Positions 33,288 to 42,270 of a DNA stretch of 64,000 bases are shown here, in pieces (within the stretch, counting starts at the first letter, position 1; each line of letters starts with the position of its first letter). Position numbers and translations under genes: made by a program. Under the pieces are notes generated by a model. The model did not search any database. It had not been told where the DNA came from and worked only from the letters and a program-made list of their open reading frames with translations. The stretch spans positions 1 through 64,000 of the forward strand of contig CAXRGQ010000007.1 of NCBI GenBank assembly GCA_964230215.1. Reading direction: 5' to 3'. The DNA comes from JAUILH01 sp964230215 (GTDB lineage: Bacteria; Bacteroidota; Bacteroidia; Flavobacteriales_D; JAUILH01).

Positions 33288-34798
33288 TCTGTATAAAAAC
33301 CTGCAATCTCTGGTTGACGATATTTCCAGATTTTATGAAGTGCTTTTATCTCGTAAGGATATTTGTAAACTCCAGTATTATAACGCCATTTCGACACCAA
33401 TTTTAACATCCCTTTCTTAGCACCAACAATTCTAAAGCAAGATCTACTGGGGTATGCTCCATTAAGCACTGTTTCAAAGTTTTTAATTCGATCAACCATG
33501 TAAGGTTTTAACCAAGGCGTTAATGGGTTTTTTCTTAAATCAAAGTTTTCCCATACAGGATCTAGCCATTCATCCAGACTTGATGGAAACTCAAAGCCAG
33601 CTTTTTTAATTTGTTCAAAAAGCTCACTACCCTCACTCGGCACAGGTGAATATAGATAGATTATTATCTCCGTATCAGGATTGACCTTTTTCACCTTTTT
33701 AATAAACTCAATATCCTGATTGATTTGGTTCATCACGCTTTCTTCATTCTCACCCGGCAGGCCTAAGACAAAAGAATATTCGGGAATTATACCAATGGTT
33801 TTTAACCTGCCTGCAAATCTTAAAATCTGTTCAGCAGTCTGGGTGCCCCCCTTATCCATCTGTTTCAAAACATCATCATTACCAGTTTCCGCTCCAAAGA
33901 AAATCATCTCACATCCCGCTTTTTTCATCAAGCGCAAATCTTCATCAGAGTATTTATCCATGGTATCTATCCTACCTTCTCCCCACCATTTGATCTTCCA
34001 GTTTTCTACAATCTGGGCGAATTCCACAACTCTCTTTCGTGATGTAAAGAAATTATTGTCATGAAACTCAACACTGTCTGCTCCATACTCATCAATTAAG
34101 TACTTTACGTCTTCTGCAATATTCTTAGCACTTCTCCCCTTCCATCTAGCATTATATATGGGAACTACCGCACAAAACGAACAGGTAAACGGACATCCAA
34201 AACTCGAATGATATGCGATAGTTTTGTTGCCCAGGAATGTCCTAGGAAGAAAATTATTTAGGGCGTAGCGCTCATCCAATAACTCATATGGCAATCTACC
34301 CATGGCATCCAGATCTGGCAAATGTGCTTTTCCAGTATTGTGAATCACCCCCTCTTCATCACGGTATATAAGATTCTTAATGTCCTTTGCGTCATTTCCA
34401 TCACGAAGGGCTTTAACTAATTGTGGAAAAGCTTCATCCCCAGGGCCATTGATTATGTAATCTACCCAACCCGATTCCAGCACCACCTTATGTTGGTTAC
34501 TAGCAAAATATCCCCCCCAAACAACAGTGATATGTGGATATTCCTCTGCTATTTTTTTTGTGAGTGGAATTGCTTGAGTCAACTGAGGCCCTGGCATTAC
34601 CGTGATTCCTACAATGTCAATATTACCCTGATCCAAAATCTTACAAATATCCGCGATTGGATTCTGCTCCATATTACCATCAATCAAGATTATAGGACCT
34701 AAATCTTTGACACTTTGTGCAACTTGAAGAATTGAATTAGGCAACCTGTGTTTCCACGGTGCACTTCTTGGATTAAATATTAGTAGTTCACTACCCAT
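33284..34798 (-). CDS. B12-binding-domain radical SAM protein (1)
   Basis: 504 residues. The N-terminal ~150 residues are a Rossmann-type cobalamin-binding-like domain (ILQVAQSVKDL, ILIDGN, VWGGYFAS). I do not see the DxHxxG lower-ligand motif, so B12 may bind base-off or not at all. The radical SAM core has CxxxCxxC at Cys202, Cys206 and Cys209, followed by VEFHDNNFF and GAETGNDDVL. Family members perform methylations and ring or bond rearrangements on natural products, lipids and glycans. It is first in a minus-strand pair with the NPPY methyltransferase. Confidence 0.85.
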   Translation of the reverse strand: MGSELLIFNPRSAPWKHRLPNSILQVAQSVKDLGPIILIDGNMEQNPIADICKILDQGNIDIVGITVMPGPQLTQAIPLTKKIAEEYPHITVVWGGYFASNQHKVVLESGWVDYIINGPGDEAFPQLVKALRDGNDAKDIKNLIYRDEEGVIHNTGKAHLPDLDAMGRLPYELLDERYALNNFLPRTFLGNKTIAYHSSFGCPFTCSFCAVVPIYNARWKGRSAKNIAEDVKYLIDEYGADSVEFHDNNFFTSRKRVVEFAQIVENWKIKWWGEGRIDTMDKYSDEDLRLMKKAGCEMIFFGAETGNDDVLKQMDKGGTQTAEQILRFAGRLKTIGIIPEYSFVLGLPGENEESVMNQINQDIEFIKKVKKVNPDTEIIIYLYSPVPSEGSELFEQIKKAGFEFPSSLDEWLDPVWENFDLRKNPLTPWLKPYMVDRIKNFETVLNGAYPSRSCFRIVGAKKGMLKLVSKWRYNTGVYKYPYEIKALHKIWKYRQPEIAGFYTE

Positions 34799-34805
34799 TG
34801 ATTCT

Positions 34806-34813
34806 CAAAGATA
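34806..34813 (-). promoter_or_regulatory. Putative -7 element (TATCTTTG) at the start of radical SAM gene 1
   Basis: On the minus strand TATCTTTG (fits TAnnTTTG) ends seven bases before the ATG at 34798. No -33 TTTG is obvious. It implies little or no 5' leader. Confidence 0.45.
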
Positions 34814-34888
34814 CGCATTGTGATAGACGCTATTAAATAACCGCAGTATTTAAGTTATTCAATTTCGATTTATTACCTTTATCTGTCT

Positions 34889-36244
34889 ATGCCTGAATCC
34901 GATAGAGAGATATTACATACAGTAAAAGTTCCCGACGAAATTGTGCCCTTATTTATGGAGGCCGAAAACACTGTATCAAAGTATTTCGATAACTTACAAA
35001 TGAATCCCAAGACTGCCAGAATTGATATTGATGGCGAGCGCTACGTACTTATACGTGCAGGTGCATTATCCATTGATTTTCTAGAGTCCATACAAAAGTT
35101 TTATGCCGATAGGGGTGAGTTACAAGCCAGTATAATCGGGAGAAATATGCTGTTTGATTTGGCCCATTTTATTGGGATGGATGATGCAAAAGAATTTCAT
35201 AAAAAAATGGATCTAAGCGATCCAATGGCTAAACTTTCTGCTGGGCCCGTGCATTTCGCTCATACGGGATGGGCATTTGTGAACATTCATGAAAACAGCA
35301 ATCCAGCACCTAATGACAACTTCTTCTTGAGCTATGATCACCCTCACTCATTTGAAGCGGATGCTTGGATTAAAGCGGGGAAAAAATCAAAATTTCCTGT
35401 GTGTATTATGAATGCTGGTTATAGTTCAGGCTGGTGTGAAGAAAGCTTTGGAATGAGTCTGACGGCAGTAGAGGTTAGCTGCAGAGCACGTGGTGATGAC
35501 AAGTGCAGATTCATTATGGCACCGCCTCATAAAATTGAAGATTATCTGGAAGAAAAGTTAGATGAAAAAGACCGTGTTCATGACATACCTTCTTTTTTAC
35601 AGCGTAAGACCAACGAAGAAAAGCTTCAAAAAACGATAGAGGAAAAGGAGATACTTTTAAAAGAAATACATCACAGAGTTAAAAATAATCTTCAGGTTGT
35701 TTGCAGCCTGCTTAATCTTCAAACATCCTACATAAAGGACGAAGATGCCAAAGAAAAAATTAATGAAAGTATAAGCAGAATTCGCTCGATAGCTGTACTT
35801 CATGAACTTTTGTATTCAACCACAGATATAAAGGATGTGAATTCAATTGACTACATCAACTTAGTAATTCAGGAAATAAGAAAAGGCTTGCTAGCTGAAA
35901 ATTCTATTGAAATTGTCACAAGTTGTAATGATAATAGACATCAATTAGATATTGATATTGCAATGCCACTAGGTTTAGTACTGCATGAATTAATTGTAAA
36001 CGCAGCTAAATATGCATTTGAATCAATAAAAAACCCAAAAATAGGGATAGACCTGCGGTCAGGTCCTGAAAATATTTTGACGATAAGTGATAACGGCACA
36101 GGAATGAAACAAGATTCAGATTCACAGGGTCTGGGCTTCCAGTTGATAGAGGCACTGTGTGATCAAATAAGTGCGACAATTGACATTAAATCAGATGATA
36201 ACGGGGGAACTAAAGCGGTGCTAACTTTTCCGAATTCTATTTAA
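34889..36244 (+). CDS. Cytosolic histidine kinase with XylR_N-V4R sensor
   Basis: 451 residues, no membrane segments. Residues about 40-215 resemble the XylR_N plus V4R sensory pair of small-molecule-binding regulators: NMLFDLAHFIG, GPVHFAHTGWAFVNI, GYSSGWCEESFG and EVSCRARGDDKCRF, the last being the V4R Cys pair. A coiled segment (about 238-256) leads to a HisKA_2 dimerisation domain with IHHRVKNNLQVVCSLLNLQ (His261 or His262 is the likely phosphorylation site), then a HATPase domain with LVLHELIVNAAKYAFES, DNGTGM and GLGFQLIEAL. No response regulator is nearby, so it is an orphan kinase. It lies within the glycan region. Confidence 0.88.
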   Translation: MPESDREILHTVKVPDEIVPLFMEAENTVSKYFDNLQMNPKTARIDIDGERYVLIRAGALSIDFLESIQKFYADRGELQASIIGRNMLFDLAHFIGMDDAKEFHKKMDLSDPMAKLSAGPVHFAHTGWAFVNIHENSNPAPNDNFFLSYDHPHSFEADAWIKAGKKSKFPVCIMNAGYSSGWCEESFGMSLTAVEVSCRARGDDKCRFIMAPPHKIEDYLEEKLDEKDRVHDIPSFLQRKTNEEKLQKTIEEKEILLKEIHHRVKNNLQVVCSLLNLQTSYIKDEDAKEKINESISRIRSIAVLHELLYSTTDIKDVNSIDYINLVIQEIRKGLLAENSIEIVTSCNDNRHQLDIDIAMPLGLVLHELIVNAAKYAFESIKNPKIGIDLRSGPENILTISDNGTGMKQDSDSQGLGFQLIEALCDQISATIDIKSDDNGGTKAVLTFPNSI

Positions 36245-37670
36245 TCTTTAGCAAGACCAACTTGTTGTCGCTAATTCTTGTATTGATGGTAATCAAAGTA
36301 TCGTAATCAAATTTAGAATTTTGAAATCGCTCAAAAAACTCAATACTTGAACCATAGTCAAGTAGATAATTGATATCCTCTTGCAATATATATTGATCTA
36401 ATGACCTATTTTTAAGATGTTTAATGGCCGAGTTGTTAACTACGCCATCTAGATTAATCAAGGTAAACTGGCTGGGCAAACTGGCTCCAAATATACCAGC
36501 ATTATAGCTCCCAATTCGGCCTCCACCAGGTAGTTTATCCTGAAGCTCTTGTGCCATTATTAAGGACTCATTTCCCAGCATAATGCGGGGGTTTTTCCAT
36601 GCATGCACTGTCCATCCTGCAATTGCTAAGGGAAGAATGAAGTACCTTATACCTAAATTTTGAATACCATATATCCCCTGAGTGCTCATTAGTATGGCTC
36701 CTAAAAACACTGGCATTAGGTACCACTCACGATATGTTCCCATTTTGAGGCATGCCAACAGCAAAATCGTTCCTCCAGCAGTAAGTAGCACTATTATTGT
36801 TGAATTAATCTTATTGTTTGAGTATTTAAACATAAAAATAGCTCCAATAAATATTAGTGCTATAGAGGTAAAACTTAATGATGATTCGCTTCTAAATATG
36901 CTCGACATCCCGGTCCTCAATGAATCCCATAGGTTGCCATCTAACATAGTTGCATGAACTGATTTTGCCATGCCCGAATCTGGTAGGAAGCTTCCAAGAG
37001 TTATATAGTTTATTGTACACCAAAGGCCAGTTACAAGAAGTGGAAGTAATGCCAACTTAATCCATTGTTGAATGGACTCCTTTTTAATAAGCATGGCGTA
37101 CACTGCGGATGCAACAAGCAAAACACTTAAATCAATCCTTGTGAGAACCATCATTGCCATTAAGCCGCTAATTTTCCACCATGAAAGAGACTTTTTATTG
37201 ATGTGATAAACTACTAATACGATCATTAGCATGCTCAATGCCGCTTCTGTTCCATTAAAACTTATGCTCAATAGTTTGGGATGAAACAAAAACAGTGAGA
37301 CACATATAATTGCATAGCCTTTCCCCACGAACATCCGTGCAAGTTTGAATAAGTAGATACCGCTTAACATTGTAGTAATTGTAATGAACACAAGGACTAT
37401 TTGCATGGTAGATATCGGATTGTCAAATAAAGGAGCAACTGGGATTAACAACATCATAAAAAGCGGCTGAAATCCATTTGTTACATGCTCACCATCAAAA
37501 GTAAAACAACCATACTCCCATACATTGGAGGCAAGCTTTGTATAATAGAACAAATCATCACTCCCCCATCGCGCAAATAAGTCATCTCCCGACAAGAATA
37601 TAATTGCAAGTCTGTAAACTAAAGCAGCCGCTATTATGCAATGCAGAATATATTTATCTATCCATTTCAT
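36237..37670 (-). CDS. GT-C-type membrane protein (glycosyltransferase-like)
   Basis: 477 residues from ATG 37670, which overlaps the stop of the GT4 gene upstream (ATGA); the longer frame to 37712 lies inside that gene. About ten hydrophobic segments. The first loop has RWGSDDLFYYTKLASN (about 33-48), an acidic motif like that of polyprenol-dependent sugar transferases, and FDGEHVTNGFQPLFM follows. A soluble C-terminal domain is present. Function as a sugar transferase is inferred from architecture. It is last in a six-gene minus-strand operon and overlaps the end of the histidine kinase gene by eight bases. Confidence 0.75.
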   Translation of the reverse strand: MKWIDKYILHCIIAAALVYRLAIIFLSGDDLFARWGSDDLFYYTKLASNVWEYGCFTFDGEHVTNGFQPLFMMLLIPVAPLFDNPISTMQIVLVFITITTMLSGIYLFKLARMFVGKGYAIICVSLFLFHPKLLSISFNGTEAALSMLMIVLVVYHINKKSLSWWKISGLMAMMVLTRIDLSVLLVASAVYAMLIKKESIQQWIKLALLPLLVTGLWCTINYITLGSFLPDSGMAKSVHATMLDGNLWDSLRTGMSSIFRSESSLSFTSIALIFIGAIFMFKYSNNKINSTIIVLLTAGGTILLLACLKMGTYREWYLMPVFLGAILMSTQGIYGIQNLGIRYFILPLAIAGWTVHAWKNPRIMLGNESLIMAQELQDKLPGGGRIGSYNAGIFGASLPSQFTLINLDGVVNNSAIKHLKNRSLDQYILQEDINYLLDYGSSIEFFERFQNSKFDYDTLITINTRISDNKLVLLKIK

Positions 37671-38695
37671 TGTACTAGACTGAAATAAAGTTCTGAATAT
37701 TGAGCCGCACATTCCTCTGCTTGTGGAAATGTCAGGACTTCATCGCGTTTTGTATCAAGCGCCTTAGTAATTAGATTTACTGCATCATCATCTGTTTTAT
37801 ACACTTCAATTAATTCGTTAGAATACGCTATCCCCACATTGCTTGAGATTACATTACATCCAGCCGCTAAACCTTCTGCCAGTACCAAACAAAATGACTC
37901 ATAGCGTGCAGTGTGCAATACTATTCTGGTAGATGCAATAGACTTTAATGTAAGTTCTCTGCTTAATTCCCCCCTTAGTTTTACTGGAGCACCGAATGAA
38001 TCGTTGAGCTTCTCTAGGTCGGCTCGCAATGGTCCATCACCTATTAAATGAATATTTAAGTTGGGCCGTATTGACTTTAATATAGATGCTATGCTTATAA
38101 ACCTCTTCCAGTCTTTAACATCAAGCAGGGAGCCAACTCCAACAATATCAATATTTCGAGTCACCTCACGATTTATAGATTCCACACCCCATTCAATCAC
38201 TTTAGTTTTCTTCGCATTCAGTATTGATTGTTGTTTCTGAAATTGAGATACATAAACTAAATTTTCTAGTTCCAAACTCGCCATGTATGCGGGCGTGCTC
38301 AACACATCCTGCCCCATTGCTGTTACTAAGTATGGAGTCTTCGTCTTTATCGAAACCTTATGGGCAATGTAAGCAGCTTCTCTAGCCCAAAAAGCATGAA
38401 TTAAATCAATATTTTGGCTGCGAATAAGATCAGCGGCAAGTCGTTTTGTTTTAATCCAAGTTTTGTATTTTTTTAAGCCCTTTCGGTTGTTCCCTGATAC
38501 TGAAATCACCTTTATTCCATTCCAATTATAGCTGCTTGAAACTGGGTATTGCATGCTTAACACAGTAAACCTAATGTGCTTGTGATTTGACGAAATCGCC
38601 ATTAAAAAATCTTGTAAAGCGGGGATACAGGTGCTGTCGCTCTCGTCTTTCGGGAACCCTGGTGTGATTATTAATATGTGTAGATTCTTACTCAA
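37667..38695 (-). CDS. Glycosyltransferase family 4 protein
   Basis: 342 residues from TTG 38695, giving MSKNLHILIITPGFP, a standard GT-B opening. An ATG at 38728 is possible but would overlap the upstream gene by 41 bases and add an unlikely N-terminus. The GT4 domain shows AFWAREAAYIAHK and VTAMGQDVL in the acceptor half, and VGVGSLLDVKDW, IHLIGDGPLRADLEKL, and EGLAAGCNVIS with the preceding FCLVLAE in the donor half, the E...E motif. It transfers a sugar from a nucleotide donor in the cytosol. It sits between two GT-C genes, overlapping both. Confidence 0.88.
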   Translation of the reverse strand: MSKNLHILIITPGFPKDESDSTCIPALQDFLMAISSNHKHIRFTVLSMQYPVSSSYNWNGIKVISVSGNNRKGLKKYKTWIKTKRLAADLIRSQNIDLIHAFWAREAAYIAHKVSIKTKTPYLVTAMGQDVLSTPAYMASLELENLVYVSQFQKQQSILNAKKTKVIEWGVESINREVTRNIDIVGVGSLLDVKDWKRFISIASILKSIRPNLNIHLIGDGPLRADLEKLNDSFGAPVKLRGELSRELTLKSIASTRIVLHTARYESFCLVLAEGLAAGCNVISSNVGIAYSNELIEVYKTDDDAVNLITKALDTKRDEVLTFPQAEECAAQYSELYFSLVQ

Positions 38696-40085
38696 GTCTG
38701 TAGTGCTTAAATGACCCAATTTCATCAATCAAGTGCAGGTGATAATTCAACTTTAGGTGGCTAAGGTTTTTATCCACTATAGTACCCTCCCATGCATCTC
38801 TTACAGATTCGTCATCCAAAATCAAATGAAGCCCTTTATAAGATTGCAGCGTATCTAAGTCCCAGAGCGAATAAACTGTAACATCTCTTAAGCGAGACTC
38901 CAATGCAACATCCACTTCAAAACTAAGAACCCCACTATAGCTATTGTTTTTGACGTATGTTGTTAGCTGTCTCTCGGATTTATTCATTGAAAGAGGTGTT
39001 CTCATCGCAAGAACAGAAAACCCAATTCCAATCAAACTTGTGAGCACTATTGCGGGATGTTTTAGTTTAGCTAGGATTTCAAACCCCGCAGTAATAGCAT
39101 CTCTTAATGCAATTATCATTAGGATGGGGATCACTATTAAAAAGCGATCATTTTGAAAAGGAATTCCTGCAATGAATAATATATATATCAAAGCACTTGT
39201 TATCACCATTAAATCTGGTTTTATCCTTTTGATTACAGCTACCAAAACCAAGGGCGCAACAATCAGAGAGTAACCTGGATGCACGATTGATTTGAGGCTA
39301 TGTAAAATATTTATCAACTCGAAATTAAAAGGTCTCTCTCCTCCTTCAAATGAAGACAAAAACCAGTTTTTAATGCTCCAACTATCCAAGAAATAATGCG
39401 ATGATAAGCCATTGGACGTACTCTGTAAATATTGCAAAATCGGAACTGAAAGTATGAGACATCCTAAAATTAATTGGATGTATTGCTTCTTCTTAAATGC
39501 CTTGACAACATAAAACAATAGTAAAGGTGCACAAATAAGTATCCCCACATAGCGTGTATTAAATATCAATACTGCAACAGAACTCAATGCTAAAAAACCA
39601 TTTAACGATTCGGATAATCTATAGCGGCTATCTAATAAAAAAAAGAGTGAAACAAGACATACCATAAGACTGTCTGACATGGCACTTAATCCTGACCTTA
39701 ATAGGTAGGGTGCTAAAATAATTCCTAGAATAACTATCCATGTGGCAAATTGATGCGGCACATTATAATTAAGCAAGGTTTTTCTCGTAAAAACAGCAGA
39801 CAATCCCAATGAAATAGCACTAATAAAGCATAGGGCAAAGGTGGTCGGAATGGTTAAAAATGAGACTATCCCTCCCAAGCTAGAATACAACTTGGGCCAA
39901 AAAAAGGATTCTCGCCATATGGTGTCGATACCCTTCTCATTGATCGCGTCCGAGAAGTTTAAGTAAGCATACGCATCTTGGCCATAGAAGCCGTCGTAAC
40001 CAAGAGCAACAAACAAGCTCAAAAACACCAGGCTTGGCAACATAAGTAAAGAATAATCACTTGTGAGCATCCTGCCAAACATCAT
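38688..40085 (-). CDS. GT39-like membrane glycosyltransferase
   Basis: 465 residues with ten or more hydrophobic segments. The first loop carries GYDGFYGQDAYAYLNFSDA (about 29-47) with the Asp expected for GT-C enzymes, followed by FFWPKLYSSLGG. A soluble tail of about 90 residues ends the protein. It probably transfers a lipid-linked sugar on the periplasmic face. The ATG overlaps the end of radical SAM gene 2 by four bases and the end overlaps the GT4 gene by eight, so these genes form one translation-coupled operon. Confidence 0.82.
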   Translation of the reverse strand: MMFGRMLTSDYSLLMLPSLVFLSLFVALGYDGFYGQDAYAYLNFSDAINEKGIDTIWRESFFWPKLYSSLGGIVSFLTIPTTFALCFISAISLGLSAVFTRKTLLNYNVPHQFATWIVILGIILAPYLLRSGLSAMSDSLMVCLVSLFFLLDSRYRLSESLNGFLALSSVAVLIFNTRYVGILICAPLLLFYVVKAFKKKQYIQLILGCLILSVPILQYLQSTSNGLSSHYFLDSWSIKNWFLSSFEGGERPFNFELINILHSLKSIVHPGYSLIVAPLVLVAVIKRIKPDLMVITSALIYILFIAGIPFQNDRFLIVIPILMIIALRDAITAGFEILAKLKHPAIVLTSLIGIGFSVLAMRTPLSMNKSERQLTTYVKNNSYSGVLSFEVDVALESRLRDVTVYSLWDLDTLQSYKGLHLILDDESVRDAWEGTIVDKNLSHLKLNYHLHLIDEIGSFKHYRLE

Positions 40086-41479
40086 CTATTCGCTTGGTTT
40101 AAAAAAGGTTTCATTTTCCACTTAGCACGGATAGACTTAGCCTTATTCGGGAGGGCCCGAAGGGCATGACTTAAACCCTGCGACTTTGCAATACGCCATT
40201 TAGATTCATTTACAACTCTAGACACTGCAAAAGGATAAAATGCGCGTGGGTACGTTCGTTTGAAATCTATTTGCCTGTCTGTACTGATTGTCCAATTTGG
40301 CTGATCGATTATGATATCTTCTATTTCATTGTACAATGACGTTCCCTTAATTGGGTAAGCAATTGTGATTGTGAATTGATCTGGTTGGCTAACTGAAAGG
40401 TGTTTAATGGTTTCATTTATATCTTCTATGGTTTCTCTAGGGTAACCAAGCATAATAAAGGTGCCTGCCTCAATTCCAATTTTTCGAGTTTCCATTATCC
40501 TATCGCGCACAACAGTAACATCCACCCTTCTATCCATGCGATCAATTACAGCTTGACTTCCGCTCTCGGCCCCAATCCATATTCGTTTACATCCTATCTC
40601 TTTAAGTTTCTTAAGAATTGGTAGATTTAATCGTTCCGCTCTTGTGATCAATTCGAACCCCACTTTTACATTGCGCGCCATCATTTCTTCATGAAACGCA
40701 TCAATCCACTTGTGACTAACCGTAAAGACATCATCTACAAACCAAATATTGTCAATTGAATATTGGGATAACAGCTGCTGTATTTCATCCACCACCAGCT
40801 TTACGTCTCTCCTTCTATAACTCTGACCATACACGGCAGTTGAACACCATTTACACGTATAAGGACAGCCTCTTTGTGTGCTGAGATTAACGCTTGATGC
40901 ACCGTGATATTTCTTCCAAACATCCAGGTACTTTTGCAAATCTATTTTAGTCCTATCGGGAATAGGTAGCTCATCTATATTCTTTATTTTTTGCCGCTCT
41001 TTCGTGATGATGATTTCCTCGCCATTCTTGAAAGCAATACCCTCGACCTCACTTAATTCTTTCTTAGATGCAATGGCATTTATTAAGTCTTCAGTTGTTT
41101 GCTCACCCTCACCTATGATTAACACATCTGCACCATTGTTAAGGTAATTCTCTATATTATACCTAAGATCAGGGCCGCCCAAAAAAATGGTAGGCGCATA
41201 CCCTTTAACCGCCTTTATTTCAGCAATTAATTTAATGGCATTCACTTTTGTCATCAGGTTCACATAAATCCCTATAAAGCGTGGTTTATGCTTAATGATG
41301 TAATTCAATTGCGTGTTGAAGCTAGAAAACGTGCTATCGAATATTTCTGTTTTAAGACCAACAGTATCAAGATAAGTGCCTACACTCAACAAGCCCAATG
41401 GAGGGTAGGGCTTCATAATTTTCTGCTCAACAGGGTCATCATTCAAATAATATGCATGCGTTAGCAGAATATCTTTCAT
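40082..41479 (-). CDS. B12-binding-domain radical SAM protein (2)
   Basis: 465 residues. An N-terminal cobalamin-binding-like domain (PYPPLGLLSVGTYL, FLGGPD, IIGEGEQTTEDL) is followed by the radical SAM motif RGCPYTCKWC with Cys205, Cys209 and Cys212. The SAM-contacting WFVDDVF and IGAESGSQAVID segments follow, and a C-terminal helical extension. It is close in layout to radical SAM gene 3 two genes upstream and shares the YPPLG opening and RGCPxxCxWC core with it, so the two are probably paralogues. I do not see the DxHxxG motif. Substrate unknown; context suggests a lipid or sugar modification. Confidence 0.85.
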   Translation of the reverse strand: MKDILLTHAYYLNDDPVEQKIMKPYPPLGLLSVGTYLDTVGLKTEIFDSTFSSFNTQLNYIIKHKPRFIGIYVNLMTKVNAIKLIAEIKAVKGYAPTIFLGGPDLRYNIENYLNNGADVLIIGEGEQTTEDLINAIASKKELSEVEGIAFKNGEEIIITKERQKIKNIDELPIPDRTKIDLQKYLDVWKKYHGASSVNLSTQRGCPYTCKWCSTAVYGQSYRRRDVKLVVDEIQQLLSQYSIDNIWFVDDVFTVSHKWIDAFHEEMMARNVKVGFELITRAERLNLPILKKLKEIGCKRIWIGAESGSQAVIDRMDRRVDVTVVRDRIMETRKIGIEAGTFIMLGYPRETIEDINETIKHLSVSQPDQFTITIAYPIKGTSLYNEIEDIIIDQPNWTISTDRQIDFKRTYPRAFYPFAVSRVVNESKWRIAKSQGLSHALRALPNKAKSIRAKWKMKPFLNQANR

Positions 41480-42270
41480 TTTCTAGAAGCACAAATTATG
41501 AAATGATCCGCTCTTCCCGACAAAAAACTGAGTTTAGTCGCAATTCGGTCAAAGGCCTTCGCCCAAAATAGTAAAATACCTCCCTGAGTAAATTTGTTGG
41601 ATAGATAGGAAGGCGGCACAAAAAAGGCGACTGGCTTAACATAAGAGACGTGATAATCAGCCGATATTAGGAAATTAGTCATTTCTTTTGGCGAATAAAA
41701 CCAGGTGTTTACATTCTCTCCATTCACATTTACAGCAAGCGCATCTCCAGTATTTCGACGATTCATTTTTGACCACTTAGCAGTAAAGAAAAAATACAAA
41801 TTCTCCATAAAGCAACGCTTAGGCATAATTACAAAAGCGAGTTTATCCCCTTTGGTCTGTTTAACTGAAGCCGCCTTTATTAGTGATTGGATTTCGTCTG
41901 GTGACAGACAGTTTAAACCACCAAAATTGGAAAACAGTAAGTAATTGTTTTCTTTCAGGTAAGCCTCAATTGCCTGAGCTCCGGATAAACACTCAATAGA
42001 TACATCTGGATGCTTTTCACGTGCAATGTCTACCATCCCCTTTGCAATATCGGATGCCGTAACTTGTTTTCCTTGATCTAAAAAGAATGCAATGTCAACA
42101 CCTGTTCCGCAATTGATCTCCAGAACATTATCCGCACCTTGCAAACTTCTTGACTTGGAGAGGTGTCTATGCACACTTGCGCGCTGTGCTCGTCCTACTC
42201 CAGTATTCGAAAATACCTCATCATAGTGTTTGGCGTCTTCTGAGAATATTTCAGCAGTAGTGTTAGACAA
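41476..42270 (-). CDS. Class I SAM methyltransferase
   Basis: 264 residues from a TTG start that overlaps the upstream stop. Motif I is NVLEINCGTGVDIAFF (about 48-63), with SDIAKG as the acidic cofactor-binding motif. A C-terminal half with aromatic and basic residues (FYSPKEMTNFLISADYHVSYVKPVAFF) probably holds the substrate. The pattern suits a small-molecule or lipid-linked acceptor rather than nucleic acid. It lies between two radical SAM genes and overlaps both by four to eight bases. Confidence 0.85.
   Translation of the reverse strand: MSNTTAEIFSEDAKHYDEVFSNTGVGRAQRASVHRHLSKSRSLQGADNVLEINCGTGVDIAFFLDQGKQVTASDIAKGMVDIAREKHPDVSIECLSGAQAIEAYLKENNYLLFSNFGGLNCLSPDEIQSLIKAASVKQTKGDKLAFVIMPKRCFMENLYFFFTAKWSKMNRRNTGDALAVNVNGENVNTWFYSPKEMTNFLISADYHVSYVKPVAFFVPPSYLSNKFTQGGILLFWAKAFDRIATKLSFLSGRADHFIICASRK

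Noticed and set aside
37671..37712. Longer start for the GT-C gene at 36237-37670
   Set aside because: The extra 14 residues are inside the GT4 coding sequence and unlike a membrane-protein start.
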